DNA from: Caloramator sp.
Lineage (GTDB): Bacteria > Bacillota > Clostridia > Clostridiales > Caloramatoraceae
Reading direction: 5' to 3'
NCBI GenBank assembly: GCA_026418935.1
Contig: JAOAAJ010000081.1
Span: 1 to 64,000, forward strand
DNA: 64,000 bases
Within the stretch, counting starts at the first letter, position 1. Each line of letters opens with the position of its first letter. The position numbers were made by a program, and so were the translations under genes. The notes beneath the pieces were generated by a model. The model did not search any database, was not told the origin of the DNA, and saw only the letters and a list, made by a program, of their open reading frames with translations. Below are positions 12,611-25,168 of the stretch, in pieces.

Positions 12611-14143
12611 TTATTTTTTTATTAATGATTTTCCTGTCATTTCAACAGGAATATCTAAATCCATAATTTCAAGCATTGTTGGTGCAATATCACATAGTTT
12701 TCCACCATCTCTTAATTCGACCTTTTCATCACCAACAACTATAAATGGCACTAAATTTGTTGTATGTGCTGTATATGGTTCACCAGTTTCATAGTCAACC
12801 ATCATTTCAGCATTTCCATGGTCTGCAGTAATTAATACAGTACCACCCTTTTCTCTAACCTTTGAAACAACCTTACCTATACATTCATCTACAGCTTCAA
12901 CTGCCTTCTTTGCAGCATCAAATACACCTGTATGTCCAACCATATCTGGGTTTGCAAAGTTTAGTATTACAACATCATATATATCCTTATCTAATTCTTG
13001 GCATACCCTATCTGCCACAAGATATGCACTCATCTCTGGTTGTAGGTCGTATGTTGCAACCTTAGGTGATTGAATTAGTACTCTCTCTTCATCCTTATTT
13101 GGTGCCTCAACACCACCATTGAAGAAGAAAGTAACGTGTGCATACTTTTCAGTTTCAGCAATTCTTAATTGCTTTAATCCCTTATTTGCTATATATTCTC
13201 CAAAAGTATTCTTATATACTTCTGGTCTATATGCTATATCAACATTTTCTATTGTCTTATCATATTGAGTCATACAAACAAAATGAACCTTAAAATAGTT
13301 TCTTTCAAAGCCTGCAAACTCAACATCAACAAGAGCTCTTGTTATCTGTCTTGCTCTATCTGGTCTGAAATTAAAGAATACTACAGAGTCATTCTCCTTT
13401 ATTCTTGCAACAGGTCTTTCATTTTCAATAATCACTGTTGGAAGAACAAACTCATCTGTTCTGTTTTCAGCATAGGATTTTTCAACAGCTTCTCTTGCAC
13501 TATTTGCAATTTCACCTTGAGCATTTACCATTGCATCATATGCAAGCTTTGTTCTCTCCCATCTCTTATCTCTATCCATTGAATAGTATCTTCCAGAAAT
13601 AGTTGCAATCTTACCTACACCTATCTCCTTCATATACTTTTCAAGTCTATCTATATATTCAAGAGCTGATGATGGTGGAACGTCTCTTCCATCAAGGAAG
13701 GCATGCACAAATACCCTATTTAAGTCCATATCCTTACATAGCTTAATTAAAGCCTCAAGGTGGTCTATATGGCTATGCACTCCTCCATCTGAAAGAAGTC
13801 CCATAAGATGAATATCACTGTTGTTATTTTTAGCATTTTCGATAGCTTTTATTAGTGCTTCATTTTTGAAGAAGCCACCTTCTTCAATCTCTTTATTTAT
13901 TCTTGTATATTCTTGATAAATTATTCTACCTGCACCAATGTTTAAATGTCCAACTTCTGAGTTTCCCATTTGTCCTCTTGGTAGCCCAACATCTAATCCA
14001 CTGGCACTAATCATTGTGTGGGGGTATTCATTCCAAAGCCTATCAAAGTTTGGCTTGTTTGCATTAGCTATAGCATTACCTTCTGCCTTTTCATTGATAC
14101 CCCATCCATCAAGTATCATTAGCATTACAGGTTTTTTTTGCAT
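12611..14143 (-). CDS. gpmI: 2,3-bisphosphoglycerate-independent phosphoglycerate mutase
   Basis: 510 aa; MLMILDGWGINEKAEGNAI, GNSEVGHLNIGAGR, ITADHGNAEMM. Confidence 0.97.
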   Translation of the reverse strand: MQKKPVMLMILDGWGINEKAEGNAIANANKPNFDRLWNEYPHTMISASGLDVGLPRGQMGNSEVGHLNIGAGRIIYQEYTRINKEIEEGGFFKNEALIKAIENAKNNNSDIHLMGLLSDGGVHSHIDHLEALIKLCKDMDLNRVFVHAFLDGRDVPPSSALEYIDRLEKYMKEIGVGKIATISGRYYSMDRDKRWERTKLAYDAMVNAQGEIANSAREAVEKSYAENRTDEFVLPTVIIENERPVARIKENDSVVFFNFRPDRARQITRALVDVEFAGFERNYFKVHFVCMTQYDKTIENVDIAYRPEVYKNTFGEYIANKGLKQLRIAETEKYAHVTFFFNGGVEAPNKDEERVLIQSPKVATYDLQPEMSAYLVADRVCQELDKDIYDVVILNFANPDMVGHTGVFDAAKKAVEAVDECIGKVVSKVREKGGTVLITADHGNAEMMVDYETGEPYTAHTTNLVPFIVVGDEKVELRDGGKLCDIAPTMLEIMDLDIPVEMTGKSLIKK

Positions 14144-14154
14144 GTTTTACCTCC

Positions 14155-14901
14155 TTAATAATTAACGATTGCTGCAAAATCTTCTACTTTTAAACTTGCT
14201 CCTCCAACCAGTGCTCCATCGATGTCGCTTTGTTCCATTTGTTCTTTAATTGTGCTTGGCTTAACGCTTCCACCATATTGTATTCTTATCTCTTCTGCTG
14301 CCTTTTCACCAAACATTTCTCTTATCTTTCCTCTTATATACTTAATTACTTCATTTGCATCTTCTGCTGTTGCTGTCTTACCAGTACCAATTGCCCAAAC
14401 TGGTTCGTATGCTATAACCATATTTGCAACGTTTTCAGCGTCTACATCCTTTAAGTCTTCTAAAAGTTGCTTGTCTATAACTTCAAATGTCTTTCCTGCT
14501 TCTCTTTCTTCTAAAAGCTCACCTACACAAAGAATTGGAGTTAATCCGTGGATGAAGGCAGATTTAACCTTCTTATTTATTAACTCATCATCTTCCTTAA
14601 AGTACATTCTTCTTTCGCTGTGTCCTAAAATTACATACTTTACTCCAAGTTCCTTTAGCATAACAGGTGATATTTCACCAGTAAATGCACCATTTTCTTC
14701 ATAGTGCATATTTTGTGCTCCAACCTCTATGTTTGTATCTTCAACTAAAGTTAAAACTTGAGTAAGTGAAGTAAAAGGTGGACATACTACTACTTCACAG
14801 TTAGCATCCTTTACTTTATCTCTTAGTTCGATTATGAATTGTGCTGCTTCCTTTGCAGTCTTATTCATTTTCCAATTTCCTGCTATAATTGGCTTTCTCA
14901 T
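14155..14901 (-). CDS. tpiA: Triosephosphate isomerase
   Basis: [29 protein letters not shown]. Confidence 0.98.
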   Translation of the reverse strand: MRKPIIAGNWKMNKTAKEAAQFIIELRDKVKDANCEVVVCPPFTSLTQVLTLVEDTNIEVGAQNMHYEENGAFTGEISPVMLKELGVKYVILGHSERRMYFKEDDELINKKVKSAFIHGLTPILCVGELLEEREAGKTFEVIDKQLLEDLKDVDAENVANMVIAYEPVWAIGTGKTATAEDANEVIKYIRGKIREMFGEKAAEEIRIQYGGSVKPSTIKEQMEQSDIDGALVGGASLKVEDFAAIVNY

Positions 14902-14956
14902 TAATATATCCTCCTTTTAGGAATTTAGGCTAGGGGATAACCCCTAGCTTATTTTA

Positions 14957-16150
14957 TTACTTATCGTTTAAAGCTGCAATACCTGGTAGAACCTTTCCTT
15001 CTAAGAATTCAAGTGAAGCTCCTCCACCAGTTGATATATGAGTCATCTTTTCAGCATATCCAAGTTGTTCAACTGCTGCTGCTGAATCTCCACCACCTAT
15101 AATTGTTGTTCCGTTTACCTTTGATAGTGCTTCTGCAACAGCCTTTGTACCTACTGCAAACTTTGGCATTTCAAATACACCCATTGGTCCATTCCAAATA
15201 ACTGTCTTTGCATCTAAAACTGCTTCTTCGAAAAGTTTAACAGTTTTTGGACCAATGTCAAGTCCCATATAATCTGTTGGAATTTCAACATCTACTGTCA
15301 TAGCTTCTGCATCGTTGCTAAATTCCTTTGCCACAACATGGTCAACAGGAAGGTATACCTTTACTCCCTTTTCTTCTGCCTTCTTTAGCATTTCCTTTGC
15401 ATAATCTATCTTATCTTCTTCAAGAAGTGATTTTCCTATTTCAAATCCTTGTGCCTTTAGGAATGTGTATGCCATTCCTCCACCTATTATTAGTCTGTCA
15501 ACCTTTTCAATTAGGTTGTTTATAACGTTTATCTTGTCTGATACTTTAGCACCACCAAGAATTGCTACAAATGGTCTTTCTGGATTTTCAAGAGCTTTAC
15601 CCATTATTTCTATTTCCTTTTCAATTAGGAAACCTGCAACAGCTGGTAGGAATTCTGCTACACCTGCAGTTGATGAGTGTGCTCTGTGAGCTGTACCAAA
15701 TGCATCATTTACAAATATATCAGCAAGTGATGCAAGCTTCTTTGCAAAATCCATATCGTTCTTTGTTTCAGTCTTTATAAATCTAACGTTTTCAAGAAGA
15801 ACAACGTCGCCTTCCTTCATTTCATTTACAAGTCTTACTGCGTTTTCTCCAACAACTTCCTTATCTTCAGCAAGCTTAACTTCAAGTCCTAAAAGTTCTG
15901 ATAGTCTCTTAGCAACTGGCTTTACGCTGTACTTTTCTTCATATCCTTCCTTTGGTCTTCCAAGGTGTGACATTAATATTACCTTTGCACCATTTTCAAG
16001 TAGATACTTTATTGTTGGAAGAGCTGCAACTATTCTTCTATCGTCAGTAATATTTCCTTCTTTGTCTTGAGGAACATTAAAGTCACATCTTACAAGTACC
16101 TTTTTACCCCTTACATCTATATCTCTTACAGTTTTCTTATTCATACCCAA
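14957..16150 (-). CDS. pgk: Phosphoglycerate kinase
   Basis: [51 protein letters not shown]. Confidence 0.98.
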   Translation of the reverse strand: MGMNKKTVRDIDVRGKKVLVRCDFNVPQDKEGNITDDRRIVAALPTIKYLLENGAKVILMSHLGRPKEGYEEKYSVKPVAKRLSELLGLEVKLAEDKEVVGENAVRLVNEMKEGDVVLLENVRFIKTETKNDMDFAKKLASLADIFVNDAFGTAHRAHSSTAGVAEFLPAVAGFLIEKEIEIMGKALENPERPFVAILGGAKVSDKINVINNLIEKVDRLIIGGGMAYTFLKAQGFEIGKSLLEEDKIDYAKEMLKKAEEKGVKVYLPVDHVVAKEFSNDAEAMTVDVEIPTDYMGLDIGPKTVKLFEEAVLDAKTVIWNGPMGVFEMPKFAVGTKAVAEALSKVNGTTIIGGGDSAAAVEQLGYAEKMTHISTGGGASLEFLEGKVLPGIAALNDK

Positions 16151-16221
16151 AACCTCTCTTTCACTAATTTAGGAAAATAAGTCCGGCCTTATAGCCGAAA
16201 CTACAAAACCGGACTTTAGAA

Positions 16222-17244
<1,023 letters not shown>

Positions 17245-17278
17245 CTAATTTTATGACTTTTATATAAAGATAGCAGAG

Positions 17279-18322
17279 CTATCTTTTATTCGCTAACTGT
17301 AGATTTAATATCTCTTTTGCAGCTGCCTCATCAGTCACTATTATCATATTAGGGTTATTTATTTTTGTTGCTATTATTGCTTCTGCCTTGCCCTTTCCTC
17401 CTGCTACAGCCACTATATGTTTAATATTTGGAACATCTTTAAAATCTAACCCTATTGTTGGAGTTTTATATACTATATCTCCGCCTTTATCAAAATAGTA
17501 TCCAAAGGCCTCAGCAACTGCTCCCTTTGATAGTAGTTCCTCTATTTCAGCCTCTTCAAGTCCTCTTCTTTTAGACATTTCATCTGCTCTACCTATACCA
17601 AAAATCAATATATCTGCCTTACTTATATTTTGTACAACATCCTTTATACCTGGTTCATTTAGCATAGTTCCCAAAGCTTCTCGACTTAAATTATCGGGAA
17701 CATGAAGCAATTTATAATTTGCACCTAATTTATATGCAAGCTTTGCAGCAAGTGTACTTGCTTGTGTCTCAACATTTCTTCCTATTCCACCTCTTGCAGG
17801 AACAACAAGAACATTCTCCTTTGATACCTTTGGGAAGTTATCAACAACCTGAGAAACTGACGAACCTCCCGTTAGAGCAATTATCGTGTCATTTGTAATT
17901 ATTGACTTTATGTAGTTTGCTGCAAGCCTTCCCATTTCCTTTAGGACAGTTATATCTTCATCTATATCTCCTGGAACAACTATTACCTTATGTACACCTA
18001 AAATCTTCTTTAACTTATTCTCAACATCAGCAAGACCACTTATTTCGTGAATCATCTCTTCAAGGCTTTCTAATATATATTCCCCATCTTTTGTTACTGT
18101 CATACCCGTTGAATAAATTTCTATAAGGCCTTGCTCTTTAAGAAAATTAACCTCTGTTCTTACAACTCTTTCTCCTAAATCAAGCTCTTGGGACAGTGCT
18201 CTTCTTCCAACAGGTTGGTTATAATATATGCACTTTAATATTTTATACCTCTTTAAAAGTAGTTCTATAATTTCTGGAACTATCTTTTGTTGTAGTAATA
18301 ATACATTTTTCAAATATGTCAC
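17279..18322 (-). CDS. cggR: Central glycolytic genes regulator (SorC family)
   Basis: N-terminal HTH plus SorC sugar-binding domain; directly upstream of gap. Confidence 0.92.
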   Translation of the reverse strand: MTYLKNVLLLQQKIVPEIIELLLKRYKILKCIYYNQPVGRRALSQELDLGERVVRTEVNFLKEQGLIEIYSTGMTVTKDGEYILESLEEMIHEISGLADVENKLKKILGVHKVIVVPGDIDEDITVLKEMGRLAANYIKSIITNDTIIALTGGSSVSQVVDNFPKVSKENVLVVPARGGIGRNVETQASTLAAKLAYKLGANYKLLHVPDNLSREALGTMLNEPGIKDVVQNISKADILIFGIGRADEMSKRRGLEEAEIEELLSKGAVAEAFGYYFDKGGDIVYKTPTIGLDFKDVPNIKHIVAVAGGKGKAEAIIATKINNPNMIIVTDEAAAKEILNLQLANKR

Positions 18323-18340
18323 TCCCCTAAACCTGTTGTA

Positions 18341-18377
18341 GGGACTATTTATGTCCCTATGTTTTATTTTTGTCCCA
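18341..18377 (-). promoter_or_regulatory. Candidate CggR operator
   Basis: Minus strand GGGACAAAAATAAAACATAGGGACATAAATAGTCCC: two GGGACA direct repeats, the second part of an inverted repeat, immediately upstream of cggR. Confidence 0.55.
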
Positions 18378-18587
18378 CTCCATTTTCTACTATATCACTA
18401 AAATTATTATTTTTCAATATATTTTCTAAAAAATTCTTGTTCCCATACATTTTTATTATTTGTTTAAGAGAATTCATATATTCATTAACAAATAAAAGGG
18501 ACCGTAAAATACTATAGCTTTTAAAAATAAAATCATTTAGTAAGTAAGTTAGTATTTTAAGGTTCTAAAATAAAAAAAATAATATTA

Positions 18588-18628
18588 GCCCCATAAGTGG
18601 ATGTTAATTAAATCCATTATGGGGCTTT
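18588..18628 (-). terminator. Terminator of rpoN
   Basis: Minus strand AGCCCCATAATGGATTTAATTAACATCCACTTATGGGGCT followed by AATATTATTTTTTTTATTTT. Confidence 0.7.
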
Positions 18629-18653
18629 ACGTTCTTCTCAATCTTCTTAAAAA

Positions 18654-19994
18654 CTATTTTATTTTTCTCTTTGACGAGGATTCTATTCCAAGCTCTTCCC
18701 TATATTTAGTAACAGTTCTTCTTGATATTTTAACCCCAGTAGCATTTAATATATCAGCTATCTGCTGGTCTGAATATGGCTTTTTCTTATTTTCTTCATT
18801 TATAATTTCTAATATTTTATTTTTAAGTATGTCAATTGATACATTATCTCCATAGGATGTACTCAATCCTCGAACTAAAAAGTATTTTAGTTCAAAAACG
18901 CCCTTTGGAGTTTGTGCATATTTACCATTGATAGCTCTACTTACAGTAGATTCGTGTAATCCTGTTTCCTCTGAAATAGTTTTCAAGTTAAGTGGTTTAA
19001 GATGTTCATCATACTTAAAAAATCCAATCTGATATTTAACAATTGCTTCTGCAACTTTTTTTATAGTTTCCCTTCTCTGTTCAATACTTTTTATCAACCA
19101 ATAGGCTGCCTCGATTTTTGCTTTTATATATTTGTATTCTTCACTATTTTTATTACGCAATATATTTTTATAATGTTTATTTATTTTAAGCATTGGCAAA
19201 TTATCTTCATTTACCCTTACTACAAAATCCCCATTAACATTTTCTATATATACATCTGGAACAACATATCTTACTGTTTCATCTCCAAGCCTACATCCTG
19301 GTTTTGGATCTAATGATTTAATTACCTCTATATACCTTAAAATTTTTTCCTCATCAACTCCATATTTTTGAGAAATAAATGCATATGCTTTGTTAGCTAT
19401 ATTTTCAAGTTCATTATCAATTAATTTTTCATAAAGAGAATCATATATCCCTTTATTTTTTAATTGTATCTTTAAACATTCCTTTAGATTTCTTGCACAC
19501 ACTCCACTTGGTTCAAAATCCTGTATTATTGAAATAACATTACGAACAATATCAAGTGATACTTTAAACTTATTTGCAATAGATAATTCATGCATATTTA
19601 GATAACCATTTTGATCAAGATTGTCAATTATATACTCTGCTATTTTCCTATCTCTTTTTGTAAGAGGAATATAACCAAGCTGTTCCTTTAAGCAATCGTA
19701 AAGGCTCTTTTTGTTGCTCAAAAAATAGAAGGGTGTTATTTTTTCATCCTCTTCATCCTCCGAATAGTCAGTAAAGTAATCGTCTTTATAGTCAGAATAA
19801 ATTTGAATTACTTTATCTAATCTATCCTCATAACTTGAGTCAAGCTCTAAAACTGGATTTTCTATGAGCTCATCTTCTATATATTCTTTTAATTCATTAT
19901 TTGGAAGCTGTAGAACTTTTACTGCAAGCTGCATTTCCTGTGTCATTACAAGTTTTTGTTCCAGTTTTAAATCTAAAGAAAAATTCAAGCTCAT
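18654..19994 (-). CDS. rpoN: RNA polymerase sigma-54 factor
   Basis: N-term MSLNFSLDLKLEQKLVMTQEMQLAVKVLQLPNNELKEYIEDELIENPVLE; RpoN-box-like KPYSDQQIADIL...ISRRTVTKYREELGI. Confidence 0.95.
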   Translation of the reverse strand: MSLNFSLDLKLEQKLVMTQEMQLAVKVLQLPNNELKEYIEDELIENPVLELDSSYEDRLDKVIQIYSDYKDDYFTDYSEDEEDEKITPFYFLSNKKSLYDCLKEQLGYIPLTKRDRKIAEYIIDNLDQNGYLNMHELSIANKFKVSLDIVRNVISIIQDFEPSGVCARNLKECLKIQLKNKGIYDSLYEKLIDNELENIANKAYAFISQKYGVDEEKILRYIEVIKSLDPKPGCRLGDETVRYVVPDVYIENVNGDFVVRVNEDNLPMLKINKHYKNILRNKNSEEYKYIKAKIEAAYWLIKSIEQRRETIKKVAEAIVKYQIGFFKYDEHLKPLNLKTISEETGLHESTVSRAINGKYAQTPKGVFELKYFLVRGLSTSYGDNVSIDILKNKILEIINEENKKKPYSDQQIADILNATGVKISRRTVTKYREELGIESSSKRKIK

Positions 19995-20088
19995 ATTATC
20001 CCCCACAAATTGTATTTTGTATTACATATTATATTAAGAATTATATAAATATTATAACACATTTTATCAGACAGATTAAATAATAAAA

Positions 20089-20122
20089 GATAAAAAAGAG
20101 GCATAAAAGCCTCTTTTTTATC
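20089..20122 (-). terminator. Terminator of BMP-family ABC transporter operon
   Basis: Perfect 14-bp inverted repeat GATAAAAAAGAGGC-ataaaa-GCCTCTTTTTTATC overlapping the end of the last permease gene. Confidence 0.8.
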
Positions 20123-21053
20123 TTTCTCCCTTGTTATATGGAACTCCATCTGCTGCTGGTGGAGTTGTTTTACCAACAAATCCTGCAAGAGCAAGCATAG
20201 TTAAAATGTATGGGAATGCAAGGTATGCTTCTGTTGGTAGTGCCCAACCAAATTTTTGTGCAAGAATTTCAAAGGCTTGAGCAAATGCAAACAAGAATGA
20301 AGCACCCATAGCACCAAATGGCTTCCAGTTACCAAATATCATAGCAGCAAGTGCAATGAAACCTCTACCACTTACCATACCTTCTCTAAATAGGTTCATA
20401 ACACCGATTGAAAGTGTTGCACCACCAAGACCTGCAAATACACCTGACATAATAACACATAGATATCTTATCTTGTAAACATTTATTCCTAATGTATCTG
20501 CTGCCTTTGGATGTTCTCCAACTGCTCTAATTCTAAGTCCAAGTGGAGTATAGTATAGTACATAATGTACAACAAAAACAAGTATTATAGCCATAAATAC
20601 AAACCAGTTAAGCTCTGCTAAAAATGGACCTATTACTGGTATTTTAGCCATTGCTTCTGTTGGATATGGAAGAGCTGCAACACCATCTGTTTGACCTTGT
20701 CTTCCAAATAACTTAAATATTAAAAAGCTTGTTAATGCACCTGCAAATAGGTTTATAGCAACACCTGATACAGTTTGGTCTGCTTTAAGATTTATACTTA
20801 AAACTGCATGTATAGCTGCAACAAGTGCACCTGATATTACTGCAAATAATAATCCTACCCATGGGTTACCAGTTAAACTTGAACCATAAACCGCAAAGAA
20901 TGCACCTACTATCATTATACCTTCAAGACCTATATTAACAACACCTGAACGTTCTGAAATAACACCACCTAATGCTGCAAAGATAAGAGGCGTCGCAAGA
21001 CGGAATGTAGCAGCAAGTAGTGCTACAACAACTGGTATGCTTCCATTAGCCAT
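20118..21053 (-). CDS. ABC transporter permease (BMP-associated, nucleoside/simple sugar type)
   Basis: 311 aa; FAALGGVISERSGVVNIGLEGIMIVGAFFAVYGS. Confidence 0.92.
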   Translation of the reverse strand: MANGSIPVVVALLAATFRLATPLIFAALGGVISERSGVVNIGLEGIMIVGAFFAVYGSSLTGNPWVGLLFAVISGALVAAIHAVLSINLKADQTVSGVAINLFAGALTSFLIFKLFGRQGQTDGVAALPYPTEAMAKIPVIGPFLAELNWFVFMAIILVFVVHYVLYYTPLGLRIRAVGEHPKAADTLGINVYKIRYLCVIMSGVFAGLGGATLSIGVMNLFREGMVSGRGFIALAAMIFGNWKPFGAMGASFLFAFAQAFEILAQKFGWALPTEAYLAFPYILTMLALAGFVGKTTPPAADGVPYNKGER

Positions 21054-22131
21054 TTATCATCGCCTCCTTCTTTCTCTTTTCTCCAATCCACTTGTAAATG
21101 TAGTCTGCTGCAACAAATATTATGATTATAGCTTGTATTAGGTACACTATATCCTTTGGAATGTTTGCAAGCTGTAGGTTAAGTGAACTACTGTTTAGTG
21201 CACCAAATAGTGTAGCTGAAAGAAGTACTCCAACTGGATGGCTCTTTCCAAGTAGTGCTACTGCTATACCATCAAATCCAAAGTTAGTAAAACCAAATAG
21301 CTGTATTGCTTGATATTGTATACCTGCAACGTGAACAGCACCACCAAGTCCAGCTATTGCACCTGAAATCGCCATTGCAAGAATTATGTTCTTCTTTATA
21401 TCTATACCACCATACTCTGCAGCATGTGGATTTAATCCAACGGCTCTAAGTTCATAACCTATTGTAGTCTTCCATAATAGAACATATACTAATGCTACTA
21501 ATAGAATTCCTATAAATAAACCTATGTTTATTCTATTTGTTTCACCTAAAAATCTCCAAAGCTTAGCTGAGTCTTGTATAAGTGGAGTTGTTGCTTTTCC
21601 CGGAGCATTTAAAGGTCCCATTATCATATAGTTTACAAAAAACATTGCTATAAAGTTCATCATTATTGTATTAATAACTTCGTTTGTTCCAACCTTTGCC
21701 TTTAAGAATCCTGGTATTGCAGCCCAGATTGCACCAGCAAGCATACCACCAATTAGAACAAGTGGAACGTGTATAACAGCTGGTAGACCTGGTATTAAAC
21801 CTATTGCAGCTGCTGCAAAGATACCCATAATAAACTGTCCTTCAACACCTATATTAAAAAGACCTGTTTTAAATGCAACTGCATTTGCAAGACCTGTAAA
21901 TAATAGTGGAGTAACGAAAACTAATGTTTCTATTATACTAAAGCTTGTTCCAAAGCTACCTTCCCATATTGCTTGGAAAAGCGTTCCTGTTGCTACAAAG
22001 AAGTTTTCTCCTTCTGCCCACATTACAAAGAAAACTGCAATAAACATTGCTATTATTATTGAAATGATTGGGAAAATTAAAGTACTTAAAGCCGCTTTTA
22101 GCTTGCTAGAGGTCGTATTTTTATTTGCCAT
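21046..22131 (-). CDS. ABC transporter permease (BMP-associated)
   Basis: 361 aa; NAVAFKTGLFNIGVEGQFIMG. Confidence 0.92.
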   Translation of the reverse strand: MANKNTTSSKLKAALSTLIFPIISIIIAMFIAVFFVMWAEGENFFVATGTLFQAIWEGSFGTSFSIIETLVFVTPLLFTGLANAVAFKTGLFNIGVEGQFIMGIFAAAAIGLIPGLPAVIHVPLVLIGGMLAGAIWAAIPGFLKAKVGTNEVINTIMMNFIAMFFVNYMIMGPLNAPGKATTPLIQDSAKLWRFLGETNRINIGLFIGILLVALVYVLLWKTTIGYELRAVGLNPHAAEYGGIDIKKNIILAMAISGAIAGLGGAVHVAGIQYQAIQLFGFTNFGFDGIAVALLGKSHPVGVLLSATLFGALNSSSLNLQLANIPKDIVYLIQAIIIIFVAADYIYKWIGEKRKKEAMING

Positions 22132-22143
22132 TTTTATACCTCC

Positions 22144-23664
22144 TTACGCCTGCTTCTTAAGAGTGCCGCCTGCCATAAGTATTCCAAGCTCATGTTCTGT
22201 TGCACTCTTAGCATCTAATATATCAACTATTTGTCCATCGTATATTACAGCAATTCTGTCGGATAATGCTAAAATTTCATCTAATTCAAGTGAAACAAGT
22301 AGTATTGCTCTTCCTTTATCTCTTTCCTCTACAAGCCTCTTGTGGATATACTCAATCGCACCAACGTCAATACCACGTGTAGGTTGTGCTGCTATTATTA
22401 ATTCTGGGTCTTTGTTTATTTCTCTTGCAGCAATAAACTTTTGTTGGTTACCACCAGATAATGCTGATGCAAAAACCTCTTCGTTTGGAGTTCTAACATC
22501 AAACTCATCAATTAGCTTCCTTGCATATTCTTTTATTTTGTTATAGTTCATCATTATTCCCTTTGCAAAAGGAAGTTTATAGTGGTTACCTAAAACTGCA
22601 TTTTCATATAGTGAGTACTTTAAAACAAGTCCACGCTTATGTCTGTCCTCAGGAATGTGTCCAACTCCTGCTTCAATTACATCTCTTGGAGTCTTTCCAG
22701 TTACATCTTTGTCATTTATATAAACCCTGCCATCGGTTGGTTTTCTAAGACCAGTTATAACCTCTATAAGTTCTGTTTGACCATTTCCATCAACACCTGC
22801 TATACCTACTATTTCTCCTGCTCTAACCTCTAAGTTTACACCTTTTACTGCAGGAAGTTTTCTGTGATCTAAAGCTGAAACATTTTCAAGCTTTAATACA
22901 ACCTTACCTGGTTTAGCTTCGCTCTTTTCTACAACCAAATTAACTTTTCTACCTACCATCATTTCTGCAAGTTCATCTATATTTGTATCCTTTGTATAAA
23001 CTGTATCTATAACCTTTCCCCTTCTTACGATTGTAACCCTATCACTCATTGCCATAACTTCTTTAAGTTTGTGTGTAATTAGTATAATTGATTTACCCTC
23101 TTTAACCAAGTTCTTTAAAATAACCCCCAGCTCTTCTATTTCTTGAGGTGTTAAAACTGCTGTTGGCTCGTCAAGTATTAAAATGTCTGCACCTCTATAT
23201 AATGCCTTTAGTATTTCAACCTTTTGTTGTTGTCCAACTGTTATATCTTCAATTACTGCATTAGGATCTATCTTAAATCCATACCTATTTGCTATCTCTT
23301 CAGTATCCTTGATAGCCTTTTGCATATCTATTTTTATTCCCTTTTTAGGTTCTGCACCAAGCACTATGTTCTCTGCCACTGTGAAGTTGTGTACAAGCAT
23401 AAAGTGCTGATGCACCATTCCTATACCAAGCTTTATAGCATCCCCTGGGCTTTTAATATTAACCTTTTGCCCATTTACAAAGATTTCTCCAGCATCTGGC
23501 TGATAAAGTCCATATAGGATGTTCATTAAAGTTGTCTTTCCAGCTCCATTTTCACCAAGTAGAACGTGTATTTCACCCTTAAGTAGTTCAAAATTTACAT
23601 CATCATTTGCTCTAACACCTGGGAAAACCTTTGTTATCCCCTTCATTTCAACAACTTTTTGCAT
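22144..23664 (-). CDS. ABC transporter ATP-binding protein, tandem ATPase (BMP-associated)
   Basis: 506 aa with two ABC domains (GENGAGKTTLMNILYGLYQPDAGEI; SGGNQQKFIAAREI). Confidence 0.93.
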   Translation of the reverse strand: MQKVVEMKGITKVFPGVRANDDVNFELLKGEIHVLLGENGAGKTTLMNILYGLYQPDAGEIFVNGQKVNIKSPGDAIKLGIGMVHQHFMLVHNFTVAENIVLGAEPKKGIKIDMQKAIKDTEEIANRYGFKIDPNAVIEDITVGQQQKVEILKALYRGADILILDEPTAVLTPQEIEELGVILKNLVKEGKSIILITHKLKEVMAMSDRVTIVRRGKVIDTVYTKDTNIDELAEMMVGRKVNLVVEKSEAKPGKVVLKLENVSALDHRKLPAVKGVNLEVRAGEIVGIAGVDGNGQTELIEVITGLRKPTDGRVYINDKDVTGKTPRDVIEAGVGHIPEDRHKRGLVLKYSLYENAVLGNHYKLPFAKGIMMNYNKIKEYARKLIDEFDVRTPNEEVFASALSGGNQQKFIAAREINKDPELIIAAQPTRGIDVGAIEYIHKRLVEERDKGRAILLVSLELDEILALSDRIAVIYDGQIVDILDAKSATEHELGILMAGGTLKKQA

Positions 23665-23727
23665 TTATTTTCCTCCCTTCTTCTGGTTAAAAAAGCTAGA
23701 TGCGGCGGCATCTAGCTTTATATTAAA

Positions 23728-24789
23728 TTACTTAACTTCAGGAGCTGTAAAATTCTTAACGTCTTCAATCTTTTCTGGAACTGTTATCTTTCCATCCTTT
23801 ATAGCTTGTGCATACTTGTCAACTAATGCTATAACGTCTGCTGGTGTGTTATTCTTAGTTGTTGGTGCGTATCCTACACCATCTTCCTTAAGTCCAAGAA
23901 CCATATGTCCAGCCTTGAAGTTTCCTTCAATTAGGTTCTTTGAAGCTGTGTAAGTACCAACGTCAACTCTCTTTATCATTGATGAAAGAATTACATCCTT
24001 GAAGTCTGGTGCTGTTTCAGCTTGGTCTTGGTCAACACCAATAGCCCACTTCTTCATTTCCTTAGCAGCCTTGAATAGTCCAAGTCCAACTGCACCTGAT
24101 GCATGGTAAACAACGTCACATCCATCATTGTAAAGAGCCTTTGCTAATTCATAACCTTTATTTGAATCTGTAAAGCTACCAGCATACTTAACTGTTGATC
24201 TGTTCATTAAGCCTTCTGCAGCTTGTGGGTTTACCGCCTTAACACCTGCTACAAATCCAGCTTCGAACTTTTGGATAAGTGGCATATCTATACCACCGAT
24301 GAAACCAACCTTATTAGTCTTAGTCATCTTACCAGCAATTACACCCATTAGGAATGAACCTTCTTCTTCTTTAAATGTAATTGACATTACGTTTGGTAGA
24401 TCAACAACAGCGTCAATAATAGCAAACTTCTTGTCTGGCATCTTTTGAGCAACGTTCTTTAATGAACCTTCCATTAAGAAACCAATTGCAAATGTTAAAT
24501 CATCTCTTTGTCCAAGTTGAGTTAAGTTTGGTTCATAGTTTTCTTGTTGTTTTGATTGAAGAACATCTGGCTTTACTCCAAAGTCCTTTTCAATTCTCTT
24601 AAGTCCTTCATAAGCTGAGTCATTGAAGGACTTATCACCAAGTCCACCTTGGTCTGTAACCATACCTATCTTAACGTTTGACTTTGGTTGTGTTCCTCCT
24701 TGTTCTCCACCTTTCTTTGCACAGCCAGTAAATACACCAGCTATTAATGATGCTGAAAGAACAAGGGCAAGTGCTTTTTTCATTTTCAT
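23728..24789 (-). CDS. BMP family ABC transporter substrate-binding lipoprotein
   Basis: Lipobox GVFTGC; KIGMVTDQGGLGDKSFNDSAYEGLKR and DGCDVVYHASGAVGLGLFKAAKE. Confidence 0.93.
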   Translation of the reverse strand: MKMKKALALVLSASLIAGVFTGCAKKGGEQGGTQPKSNVKIGMVTDQGGLGDKSFNDSAYEGLKRIEKDFGVKPDVLQSKQQENYEPNLTQLGQRDDLTFAIGFLMEGSLKNVAQKMPDKKFAIIDAVVDLPNVMSITFKEEEGSFLMGVIAGKMTKTNKVGFIGGIDMPLIQKFEAGFVAGVKAVNPQAAEGLMNRSTVKYAGSFTDSNKGYELAKALYNDGCDVVYHASGAVGLGLFKAAKEMKKWAIGVDQDQAETAPDFKDVILSSMIKRVDVGTYTASKNLIEGNFKAGHMVLGLKEDGVGYAPTTKNNTPADVIALVDKYAQAIKDGKITVPEKIEDVKNFTAPEVK

Positions 24790-25168
24790 ATTTTTTCCCC
24801 CTTCTTTTTTGGTGTTTATATTTTTAATATTCCTAAAAGGATACTATTTTATAACGAACCCATTATGTAAAAGTTGAATTTAATAAAATATTTACCATTT
24901 ATTTTTTCAGAAAATTATTTTAAAATGTCATAATTTCAAGTTCTTCCAGTTTAAGTGCGTATTGTGCTATACTATTAAAAAGTTGCAAAAAAATATATTT
25001 TATCATAATTTCATTTAACTTTATCACATTACCCTGCATATAATAATATACGATAACTTTTGTATAATTTCAATATGTTATTTAAATTTTTTCAAAAAAA
25101 TAATAATTTTAAAATTTAACGAATGTCGTATTATGTCGAATTTTAATATTTAAGGGGCAATTGCCCCT

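Noticed and set aside
14222-14704. 160-aa plus-strand ORF antisense to tpiA
   Set aside because: Ser/Ile/Leu-rich shadow ORF of a well-identified gene
22064-22546. 160-aa plus-strand ORF across the permease/ATPase junction
   Set aside because: Shadow ORF antisense to clearly identified ABC transporter genes
24860-25168. Purine riboswitch upstream of the BMP-family nucleoside transporter
   Set aside because: No purine-aptamer core is recognisable; only AT-rich sequence and a short ATGTCG direct repeat (about 25123-25137) too weak to call
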